A stretch of 17,120 nucleotides of DNA from the NCBI GenBank assembly GCA_043775925.1, contig JAYVRW010000237.1:1-17120 (forward strand), given 5' to 3'. The notes beneath the pieces were generated by a model, which was not told the origin of the DNA, did not search any database, and saw only the letters and a list, made by a program, of their open reading frames with translations. Shown here in pieces: positions 1 to 6,953 of this stretch; position 1 is the first letter of the stretch, and each line of letters begins with the position of its first letter. Both the position numbers and the translations under genes were made by a program. The DNA comes from JAFDVL01 sp043775925 (GTDB taxonomy: Bacteria; Acidobacteriota; Blastocatellia; RBC074).

Positions 1-1406
1 TGTCGAACTCCGGCGTGGTTCAACATCGCCGCCAGCAGGTTTTTCTCCGCTGGTTTCATTGTCAAAGACGCGACGATGACGGAATCACTAACGCGATCAG
101 CACGAATATCAACCGCATGTCTGAATTCTGCGCGGACAACTTTGCTGTCCAACTTCAAGCGGTCAGCAATGCGCTCCACCTGTTCTGAGCTTTCCACGCG
201 ATCCCGTACCAATTTCAAATACGGCAGAATCTCGTTAAGCGTTTCAACTTTCCCAGCCGGAGAATTCTGATCGTGACCTTTCATCGCCTGTCCCACGATG
301 TAATCCATAAACGACTGAGAATTTTTCAGCAGTCTGTGATAGCTCTCAGCTCCACGTTCTCTGATGAATTCGTCAGGGTCAAGGTTGTCCGGCAGCGTCA
401 GCACGTTGACCTTGAAGCCCTCTGTTAACAGTAATTCAAGGCTGCGCTTGGTGGCGTTGACACCAGCTTTATCAGGATCAAAATTAACAATGATCTTTTT
501 AGAATAACGTCCCAATAATCGCACTTGTTGTTCGGTTAGCGCCGTACCCAAACTCGCTACCAGATTTTTTACGCCGTGCTGATAAGGAATTAGAAAATCT
601 AAATATCCTTCCACCAGAATCACGTAGCCCTGACGCCGAACGGTTTCACGCGACTGGTTCAATCCAAATAAATGATGCCCTTTGGTGTACAGCGCCGTTT
701 CGGGCGAATTCAAATATTTCGGTTCACCTTCGCCCAGAATGCGACCACCAAAGGCTACGACTTTTCCCTGTGCGTCACAGATCGGAAACATCAATCTGCC
801 GCGAAATTTGTCGTAGAAACCGTTGCCCGTATCGCGGAGAGAAACCAATCCACTGCGTTCGATCTGCATTTTGGAAGCGCCACGATTTTGCAGAAAATTG
901 CACAGCGCATCCCAACTGTCAGGCGCGTACCCAAGCCGAAATGTTCGCCGTGATTCTTCTGTAATTCCACGTTGCTCAAGGTACGCCAGAGCGCCTTTGC
1001 CTTCGCCAGATTCAATACTGCTTTCAAAGAACTCTACCGCCCACGCATTTAACTGGCGTAAATCTTCACGCTGCTTGTCGCGTTCTTCGTGGTATTTCCC
1101 GTTGTCGTCATTTGTTTCGACGGGCAACGCGACACCACATTTTTCCGCGACGGTTTTGATAGCTTCAGGAAACGGAGAGCCTTCAATTTCCATCACAAAG
1201 CTGAAGACGTTGCCACTTTTTCCGCAACCGAAGCATTTGAAAAAACCTTTGGCGCTAACACTGAAACTTGGACTCTTCTCGCCGTGAAATGGGCAACACG
1301 CCCAATAATTCTGCCCTTTCTTCTTGAGCGTCACGTAATCGCCAATCACCCGCACGATGTCGGCTTGATTCCGTAAATCATCAATGAACTCCTTCGAGAA
1401 TCTCAT
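1..1406 (-). CDS. dnaG: DNA primase DnaG (3' end outside the window)
   Basis: DnaG makes the short RNA primers for chromosome replication and works with the DnaB helicase. I translated the minus strand from the ATG at 1406 and it stays open to the window edge, giving about 468 residues. The N-terminal CHC2 zinc finger is clear: C38-P-F-H41 followed by C58-x2-C61, within CPFHGEKSPSFSV. The catalytic core has the family stretch DKFRGRLMFPI and the Toprim motifs E266-G-Y-L-D and, further on, FDPDKAG, whose acidic residues bind metal. The C-terminal helicase-interaction domain lies off the left edge, so this is a window truncation and not a broken gene. No strong Shine-Dalgarno precedes the ATG. 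The gene lies 105 bp downstream of mutS2 on the same strand, and that gap is filled by a 7-bp-period inverted repeat. In many bacteria rpoD follows dnaG; here that would be beyond position 1 and is only a guess. Confidence 0.97.
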   Translation of the reverse strand, partial: MRFSKEFIDDLRNQADIVRVIGDYVTLKKKGQNYWACCPFHGEKSPSFSVSAKGFFKCFGCGKSGNVFSFVMEIEGSPFPEAIKTVAEKCGVALPVETNDDNGKYHEERDKQREDLRQLNAWAVEFFESSIESGEGKGALAYLEQRGITEESRRTFRLGYAPDSWDALCNFLQNRGASKMQIERSGLVSLRDTGNGFYDKFRGRLMFPICDAQGKVVAFGGRILGEGEPKYLNSPETALYTKGHHLFGLNQSRETVRRQGYVILVEGYLDFLIPYQHGVKNLVASLGTALTEQQVRLLGRYSKKIIVNFDPDKAGVNATKRSLELLLTEGFKVNVLTLPDNLDPDEFIRERGAESYHRLLKNSQSFMDYIVGQAMKGHDQNSPAGKVETLNEILPYLKLVRDRVESSEQVERIADRLKLDSKVVRAEFRHAVDIRADRVSDSVIVASLTMKPAEKNLLAAMLNHAGVR

Positions 1407-1409
1407 AAC

Positions 1410-1512
1410 GTTTCGAGTTTCGAGTCTCTGGTTTCGAGTTTGGGGAAGCCAGATAATTTGTTTTCCGCGAAACTCAAAACCCGAAACGCGAAACTGGTTT
1501 GAGACTCGAAAC
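1410..1512. repeat. 7-bp-period inverted repeat between mutS2 and dnaG
   Basis: The left arm reads as consecutive heptamers from 1410: GTTTCGA, GTTTCGA, GTCTCTG, GTTTCGA, GTTTGGG. The right arm (about 1469-1512), read on the minus strand, is made of the same kind of units: GTTTCGA, then GTCTC, then GTTTCGC, GTTTCGG, GTTTTGA, GTTTCGC. A perfect 12-bp inverted pair joins 1417-1428 with 1501-1512, and the right end overlaps the mutS2 stop codon (1512-1514). The core is only about 24 bp. No T-run in the right place marks it as a classical terminator, though a hairpin at a gene end could still affect the mutS2 transcript. Confidence 0.85.
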
Positions 1513-3938
1513 TATTTTTTTAATTCTACAATCGTTGCGCCATTCCCGCCTTCGTTGCCTTGCGCGGGATAAAATTTTTCGACGTGCGGATGATCGCTCA
1601 ACATTTGCGCGATGGCGCGTTTCAATGCGCCCATTCCCATGCCGTGAACGATGCGGACGCGGTCGTGATTGTTCAGGTACGCCGCATCCAAAAACTTGTC
1701 GGCAGCGTCCTGCGCTTCCGAAACATTTTTGCCGATGACATTCAATTCAGAACCAATATCAGGTTGTTCATTGAAATTCACGGTCACGCCTTGCGGCAAT
1801 CCAACTGCTTTCGCCGAAGCTTTTTTGTTCGCAGGTTGCGCGGCGGAAATCAGGCGTAAATTTTCTTTTGCCTCTCGAAAGCGGAGCGCACCAACCTGAA
1901 CGTTAATGCTGTCTGCGCTGATCGAATCAATGACGCCCTGCTGATTTAGAGAAAGAATTTGTACTTTGTCTCCAGGCTGGAAAACGTGATCAGAAGGGTG
2001 GTCGGTGGTCGGTGATCCGTGGTCGGAATCGCCGCTTCTCCCGTTCTCGCCGTCGCCCTGTCGCATTCCTCTGGCTGCGCTGCTCGCAGAAACTCTCAAC
2101 TCAGAAGTGCGTTTATCAATTTCGCGTTGGACTTTTTTCGCCGTTGCCACATCTTCAATCGTAGCCACAAACGCTTTCGATTTGGTCACGAATTCATCAA
2201 CAATCTTTTGTAGTTCGCCACGGAATTCTTTCTCCCTGGCTTGTTCACGTTTATTGAAATCCAGTTCGAGCGAAGCATATTTTTTGGCAACAGCTTCGCG
2301 CTCTTCTTCCAGCGCCAGTATTGTTTGTCGTTGCTCATCGCGCTGTGTTTTCAGGCGTTTTAAAAACTCTGTCGCTTCTGCGCTGGAGCTTTGCACTTTT
2401 TCTACGGCGCGATCTGTGATGGCTTTCGGTAATCCAAAACGCCTTGCGATTTCGATGCCGGAAGATGATCCCGCAATTCCTGTCAGCAATTTGTAAGTCG
2501 GCTTCAACGTGCGTTCATCGAATTCAACGGAAGCGTTAATGACACCAGTGGAATTTGTCGCGTAAATCTTCAGCCCGCTGTAATGCGTAGTCACAATGAC
2601 ATGCGCGCCGTGCGATTTGAAATAATCCACAATCGCGACGCCGAGCGCAGAACCTTCTTCGGGATCAGTTCCCGTGCCAACTTCATCAAGCAGAATTAAC
2701 GCCGGCGGTTCAAGCTCATCGCTGATTTTGCGGATGTTGGCGATGTGCGCCGTGAACGTTGAAAGATTTGCCGTGAGCGATTGATTGTCACCAATATCAG
2801 AAAGTACCTGACGAAAAATCGGGAGGTTCGCATCAACGGCAGGAACGTGTAATCCCGATTGCGCCATCAACGACAAAAGACCCGTAGTTTTGAGGACGAC
2901 GGTTTTGCCTCCGGCGTTCGGGCCGCTGATGACCATGATGCGATGATTGGCGTCAAGTTCTATTGAAATCGGGACAATTTCCAAACGTTGCGCTTTGAGG
3001 TTGGCTTCGAGCAACGGATGCCGCGCACCTTTCAGAAAGAGCGTACCGTTTTCGTTAATCTGCGGCTGAATTGCGTTCTGATTCAAAGCCAGACGCGATT
3101 TCGCAGCGATGAAATCTAGTAATCCAACAGCTTCCGCCATTAAATTTAATTCTTCGCGGTGATCGCGCAACTCTTCCGTGATGGCGAAAAGCACTTTCGT
3201 GATTTCAGCAATTTCGACCTCGTGCAAGCGGACTAATTCGTTGTTCGTTTCGATGGTTTCGAGCGGCTCAACGAAAGCGGTTTGCCCTGAAGATGACATT
3301 CCGTGAACGACGCCTGCGACTGCGCCGCGATTATCATTGCGGATCGGAACGACGTAGCGTTCGTTGCGAATGGTGATGAAATCATCGCGGAGCGCGTGCG
3401 ATTCATCGGCGCGTTTCAGAATCGTTTCCAACGTCTTTTGCAGCGAAGCTTTGAGTTTGGAAATCTGAAAACGGACTTCGCGCAAGCCGGGGCTGGCAAA
3501 ATCGTCAATTTCTCCGGTTGGTAAAATTCGCGTGCGGAGCCGCTGATAAATATTATGGAGATTTGCGATCTGTCCGGTGATTTCACGCAGTGAAGGGAAG
3601 CGCGTTCCTTCGTCACGAAACGTATCGCGCAAGCCCATCGAAACCGAAATGAGCCGCAGCACGGTCAGGATTTCAAAAGGTTCAAGATTAATATCAGCGA
3701 CGGAAAGCTTACTGATAGCAGGGCGTGGATCGTTCAATTCACTGAAATCCAGCGCTGTTCCTTCGCGCAAATACTCAACGCCTTCGGAGGTTTGCTGCAA
3801 AGCCTCATTGATAATTTTTAATTCAGTGACTGGTGTCAATTCACGCACACGAACATCGCCAAGCGGGGTGCGAATCAGGTTCGCTAAAGTCGCTTTAAGT
3901 TGATCGTATTCGAGGGTTTCGAGTGAGCTTAGTTGCAT
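1512..3938 (-). CDS. mutS2: Endonuclease MutS2 (Smr-domain MutS homologue)
   Basis: MutS2 proteins are MutS-family ATPases without the mismatch-reading domain. They are linked to suppression of recombination and, in some bacteria, rescue of collided ribosomes. This 808-residue protein has the normal family length. Residues 1-330 are the core/lever region. The ABC-type ATPase carries Walker A GPNAGGKT (339-346) and Walker B LLDE with D418-E419, followed by VGTGTDPEEGSALG. A long charged coiled coil covers about 520-600. A KOW-like segment begins FQPGDKV near 653, and the C-terminal Smr domain has HGMGMGAL at 765-772. Two oddities: the usual LDLR motif at the start of Smr reads LNVIG (732-736), and the linker at about 620-650 is Gly/Asp/His-rich because of a 7-bp DNA repeat. 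A sigma-70-like promoter lies about 60 bp upstream. It is probably transcribed with dnaG. Confidence 0.96.
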   Translation of the reverse strand: MQLSSLETLEYDQLKATLANLIRTPLGDVRVRELTPVTELKIINEALQQTSEGVEYLREGTALDFSELNDPRPAISKLSVADINLEPFEILTVLRLISVSMGLRDTFRDEGTRFPSLREITGQIANLHNIYQRLRTRILPTGEIDDFASPGLREVRFQISKLKASLQKTLETILKRADESHALRDDFITIRNERYVVPIRNDNRGAVAGVVHGMSSSGQTAFVEPLETIETNNELVRLHEVEIAEITKVLFAITEELRDHREELNLMAEAVGLLDFIAAKSRLALNQNAIQPQINENGTLFLKGARHPLLEANLKAQRLEIVPISIELDANHRIMVISGPNAGGKTVVLKTTGLLSLMAQSGLHVPAVDANLPIFRQVLSDIGDNQSLTANLSTFTAHIANIRKISDELEPPALILLDEVGTGTDPEEGSALGVAIVDYFKSHGAHVIVTTHYSGLKIYATNSTGVINASVEFDERTLKPTYKLLTGIAGSSSGIEIARRFGLPKAITDRAVEKVQSSSAEATEFLKRLKTQRDEQRQTILALEEEREAVAKKYASLELDFNKREQAREKEFRGELQKIVDEFVTKSKAFVATIEDVATAKKVQREIDKRTSELRVSASSAARGMRQGDGENGRSGDSDHGSPTTDHPSDHVFQPGDKVQILSLNQQGVIDSISADSINVQVGALRFREAKENLRLISAAQPANKKASAKAVGLPQGVTVNFNEQPDIGSELNVIGKNVSEAQDAADKFLDAAYLNNHDRVRIVHGMGMGALKRAIAQMLSDHPHVEKFYPAQGNEGGNGATIVELKK
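1997..2024. repeat. In-frame tandem 7-bp array inside mutS2
   Basis: Four contiguous heptamers on the plus strand: GGTGGTC (1997-2003), GGTGGTC (2004-2010), GGTGATC (2011-2017) and CGTGGTC (2018-2024). On the coding strand they encode most of a Ser/Asp/His/Thr/Pro-rich stretch (about residues 639-648, with HGSPTTDHPSDH around it) just before the KOW-like segment of MutS2. The adjacent 2031-2063 is a CTC/CGTC-rich, loosely 6-bp-periodic stretch encoding GMRQGDGENGRSGD. Both lie in a linker, where extra residues would be tolerated. Confidence 0.85.
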
Positions 3939-4000
3939 TCAATTGGTTGTTTCGCAGACACCGTTCAGACATCGCTGGGGCAAATATTCTAAACCAAGGG

Positions 4001-4029
4001 ATTGTAGGGATCAAACGATGCGCTGTCAA
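4001..4029 (-). promoter_or_regulatory. Sigma-70-type promoter of mutS2
   Basis: On the minus strand a perfect -35 TTGACA (4024-4029) is followed by a 17-bp spacer and -10 TACAAT (4001-4006, five of six consensus bases). Transcription would begin near 3994, leaving a leader of about 55 nt before the mutS2 ATG at 3938. It is the best promoter match I found in the window. Confidence 0.75.
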
Positions 4030-4078
4030 CTGAAATGAACGGTATTCAAGGCTAGATCGTGCCTGATTTTATTGGCTT

Positions 4079-4471
4079 TTAATGTCCGGTCGGGTGGGCT
4101 TGGGAAATAAATTTTTTAAGCGAGTTCGTGAGTTTTTCTAAATCAATTGGTTTCGTGAAGTATTCGTTGCATCCGGCAGCATGCGCTTCGGCTTTGGTGA
4201 GATCATCGTCGTAGGCTGAAACGATAATAATCGGAACCGCTTTGAACTGAGTAGTGGCGCGTAAAGCTTTGGTAAATTGAAGACCGTCAAGGTTAGGCAT
4301 TTTGAGATCAAGCAAGATGGCATCGCAGGAATATTTGCGCAAAGCGTCCAGCGCCACTTCGCCGTCACTGGCTTCGATGACAGCAAAACCTTCCAGTTCC
4401 AGCAAGCGCCGCAACATGAAACGACTATCTGCTAAATCCTCAACCAGCAGAATTTTTCCATAATTATTCAT
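4079..4471 (-). CDS. Stand-alone CheY-like response regulator
   Basis: A single receiver domain of about 131 residues with no output domain. From the ATG at 4471 the conserved positions all fit: acidic pair E11-D12, phospho-acceptor D55 in LLDLKMP, S85 in IIIVSAYD and K107 in EYFTKP. It should be phosphorylated by a histidine kinase and act by protein contact or as a step in a phosphorelay. No kinase is adjacent. A GTG at 4477 and a TTG at 4474 lie in frame just upstream; I chose the ATG because the family normally begins a few residues before the first beta strand, and none of the three has a clear Shine-Dalgarno. It is divergent from the NtrC-type regulator at 4669 and has its own promoter candidate at 4536-4564. 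Confidence 0.93.
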   Translation of the reverse strand: MNNYGKILLVEDLADSRFMLRRLLELEGFAVIEASDGEVALDALRKYSCDAILLDLKMPNLDGLQFTKALRATTQFKAVPIIIVSAYDDDLTKAEAHAAGCNEYFTKPIDLEKLTNSLKKFISQAHPTGH

Positions 4472-4535
4472 CAACACCGGATTTTATTAACCTCAAGAAA
4501 ATGTGCCTGTCAGCAAGGGGTTTATGCACGGGCGA

Positions 4536-4564
4536 ATTCTACCAGCCGATTTTTCCCGCGACAA
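4536..4564 (-). promoter_or_regulatory. Candidate sigma-70 promoter of the stand-alone response regulator
   Basis: Minus strand: -35 TTGTCG (4559-4564, four of six), 17-bp spacer, -10 TAGAAT (4536-4541, five of six). The expected start near 4529 gives a leader of about 58 nt. It lies in the 197-bp divergent gap between the two regulators, where I found no convincing promoter for the plus-strand gene. Confidence 0.5.
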
Positions 4565-4668
4565 GGAACGTGTTAGCATCTAATAAAATTAGCGTTTGAA
4601 ATTCTTCACTTCGTCCCCCCGGTGTTGAGAATTAACAAGCGGTTATTTGCATACGAAAAAGGGCAAGT

Positions 4669-6048
4669 GTGAAGAACGAAATTAGTATTCTGTTGGTGGA
4701 TGATGAAGCGGCAATTACCAGTACTTTAAGTCTGGTTTTTCGCGCCGAAGGCTACGTCGTCGAATCGCGGTCAAGTTTATCGAAGGCGATAACGGCGATT
4801 GAAAATAAGCACTACGATTTAGTCGTCACCGATTTACGCATTGGCGGATTAGACCTGCTCAAGCGCGTCAAAACTCTCAGCCCGAAAACCGAAGTTATCA
4901 TTATCACTGGATATGGGACAGTGCCGGAAGCCGTTGAGGCGACACAATCCGGCGCGTTTTATTTCCTCGAAAAACCTTTCAGTCCTGAACAAATTTTGCT
5001 GATTGCAGAAAAAGCAGTGGAGCGGGGTCGCCTGATTGCTGACTCTGCAAATCTGCGTCAGCAATTCACGAAACGCAAGCAGTACGCTGATTTGATAGGG
5101 TCGTCGCGTGCGATGCAAACTATTTACGAGACGATTGAACACATCGCCAAAACCGATGTCAACGTCCTGATTATTGGGGATTCAGGCACAGGCAAAGAAT
5201 TAATTGCGAATGCGATTCACTTTAATTCGCGCCGCGCTGAGCGTCCATTCGTGAAAGTGAATTGCTCAGCTTTGCCAAAAGAATTAATTGAGTCGGAATT
5301 GTTTGGTTACGTCAAAGGCTCGTTCACAGGTGCCGCGCAGGATCGTTTGGGATTGATTGCGCAGGCCGATCAGGGCAGTTTATTACTTGATGAATTGGCC
5401 GAAATGCCGATTGACTTACAACCAAAATTGTTGCGCGTTTTGGAAGAGCGCAGGTATCGGCGCGTCGGCGATACGATAAGTCGTGACGTGAATTTCCGAT
5501 TGATCTGTTCGACCAATCGTTCACCCCATGAAGCCATTCAAAATGGGCAATTACGAGAGGATTTATATTATCGGATTTCAACGATCACCATTAACGTTCC
5601 ACCTTTACGCGAGCGCAGCGAAGACCTGCAATTATTGATCGAAGAACTATTTCGCCGCTTTTGTGAACGCTACGAAAAAGACCTCAAAGGCTATACGCAA
5701 TCCGCCTACCAGCGCCTCTTTTCTTATCATTGGCCGGGCAACGTCCGCGAACTGCAAAACGTCATAGAACGTGCCGTGTTGTTGTCAAAAGGCGAACGTA
5801 TCGAAGCCGAAGATTTACCGCTGGGATTGGCTGCTTCAGGTAATGGATTCAGCCCCGAATTTTATTATCCTCCGACGATGAAATGGGAAGAGATTGAGCG
5901 CGCAGTTCTTGTCACAGCTTTAGAGCGAACTGCCGGGAATAAAAAAGCCGCCGCACAGTCGTTAGGAATGCAACGCTCGCGGTTATACAATAAACTTGAA
6001 AAGTACGGCATCGAAGTTGAGCGAGTAAGAAAAGGTAAAGAAGACTAA
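4669..6048 (+). CDS. NtrC-type sigma-54-dependent response regulator
   Basis: A 459-residue three-domain activator. The receiver (1-120) has D11-D12 and phospho-acceptor D55 in VVTDLR. The AAA+ domain has Walker A GDSGTGKE (170-177), Walker B LLLDE with D241-E242, and the sigma-54-contacting loop as GSFTGA (217-222) in place of the more common GAFTGA. The C-terminus is a Fis-type helix-turn-helix (about 405-450: NKKAAAQSLGMQRSRLYNKL). It would remodel sigma-54 RNA polymerase at promoters with enhancer sites. It starts at GTG 4669 behind a weak AAAAAGGG. No partner kinase is adjacent, so its signal is unknown. I found no clear -24/-12 promoter in front of the three exported proteins downstream, so I cannot say that it controls them. 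Confidence 0.94.
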   Translation: MKNEISILLVDDEAAITSTLSLVFRAEGYVVESRSSLSKAITAIENKHYDLVVTDLRIGGLDLLKRVKTLSPKTEVIIITGYGTVPEAVEATQSGAFYFLEKPFSPEQILLIAEKAVERGRLIADSANLRQQFTKRKQYADLIGSSRAMQTIYETIEHIAKTDVNVLIIGDSGTGKELIANAIHFNSRRAERPFVKVNCSALPKELIESELFGYVKGSFTGAAQDRLGLIAQADQGSLLLDELAEMPIDLQPKLLRVLEERRYRRVGDTISRDVNFRLICSTNRSPHEAIQNGQLREDLYYRISTITINVPPLRERSEDLQLLIEELFRRFCERYEKDLKGYTQSAYQRLFSYHWPGNVRELQNVIERAVLLSKGERIEAEDLPLGLAASGNGFSPEFYYPPTMKWEEIERAVLVTALERTAGNKKAAAQSLGMQRSRLYNKLEKYGIEVERVRKGKED

Positions 6049-6105
6049 TTTCAAGTCGTGTGAGTTTTGAGGCAGTTCCCCCTTATTCAAACGAGGTAGA
6101 TACTA

Positions 6106-6939
6106 ATGAAAGCAATTTTTTTAAAGACAATTCTATCGGCAATGGTAGTTTGCGTGATGAGCCAAACCATTATTTTTGCGCAAACCAATGAACAGGCTCC
6201 AGCGTCAACACAGGAGCTACAAATCACGCGCAAAGAAGTCGCCGCAGTTCAGGCGGAGCTGCAACGGCGTGGTTATTATCGCAATACACCAAACGGCGTA
6301 CTCGACACGCAAACCCGTGAATCAATCATCGAATTTCAGAAAGAAAATAATTTATCGGATTCTGGCACGATTGATCTGGCTTTGCTGAACAGCCTCGAAT
6401 TGAAATATCCGGCAACTGGCAAAGAAGTCGAAAGCGCACGAAAAAAAGGCTTAATCCCCCGCATTGGTTATGGGGTCAAAGACGGCGCGACGACAGCGAA
6501 AGATACTACTGTGAACGCTGGAAAGACGGCGGTGAGAAGCACTGAAAAAGCTTACGATGCTAGCACGAAAGCCGTCAAAAACGCAGCAGATGTGACCAAA
6601 GATAAATCTGTCAAGCTGGCCAAAGATGCTGGCGGAATGACGGTGAGAGGCGCGAGAAGAGCCGAAGACGCGACCACTGATTCAGCCAAAAAAGCAGGAA
6701 ATGCCACCGTGCGGGCGGGACGAAAAGTGGGAGATGTTTTTGTCGGACGCAGCGATGCCGAAATCCAAAGTGATGTGCGCGACGTGCTGGAAGCGGATGA
6801 AAATACCAAACGAGTTCGTTCTGAAGTCAAAGAAGGAACCGTCCGGCTTTCCGCGAAATCCGATCTTGATCTCAGTGATGCCGTCACCAAAGTTCGTAAA
6901 GTCAGCGGTGTCAAAAGCGTCATTGTGTCAGCGAAATAA
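6106..6939 (+). CDS. Exported peptidoglycan-binding protein with 11-mer repeats and a BON domain
   Basis: A 277-residue protein with four parts. Residues 1-26 are a Sec signal peptide (hydrophobic core then IFAQ). Residues about 41-100 resemble PG_binding_1 (VQAELQRRGYYRN...NGVLDTQTRESIIEFQ). Residues 130-206 divide into seven 11-residue units rich in Ala, Lys, Thr and Asp, each compatible with an amphipathic helix, as in LEA-like proteins. Residues about 216-277 are a BON domain (SDAEIQSDVRDVLEADE...GVKSVIVSAK). BON and peptidoglycan-binding modules point to the periplasm or cell wall. The ATG follows a good GAGGT Shine-Dalgarno. The hydrolase begins 14 bp downstream, which suggests co-transcription. 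The function is not known; a role in envelope or osmotic/desiccation stress is inference from the repeats. Confidence 0.88.
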   Translation: MKAIFLKTILSAMVVCVMSQTIIFAQTNEQAPASTQELQITRKEVAAVQAELQRRGYYRNTPNGVLDTQTRESIIEFQKENNLSDSGTIDLALLNSLELKYPATGKEVESARKKGLIPRIGYGVKDGATTAKDTTVNAGKTAVRSTEKAYDASTKAVKNAADVTKDKSVKLAKDAGGMTVRGARRAEDATTDSAKKAGNATVRAGRKVGDVFVGRSDAEIQSDVRDVLEADENTKRVRSEVKEGTVRLSAKSDLDLSDAVTKVRKVSGVKSVIVSAK

Positions 6940-6953
6940 GGGAACACGCAGGT

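Noticed and set aside
823..1287. 154-codon plus-strand reading frame
   Set aside because: It lies antisense within dnaG, whose zinc-finger and core motifs are unmistakable in the other strand.
2005..2496. 163-codon plus-strand reading frame
   Set aside because: Antisense shadow of the MutS2 coiled coil and linker; Ser/Arg-rich composition without any domain.
6049..6105. Sigma-54 promoter linking the NtrC-type regulator to the exported-protein genes
   Set aside because: A GG occurs in TTGAGGCAG, but no GC lies at the required 10-bp distance, so no -24/-12 element can be claimed.
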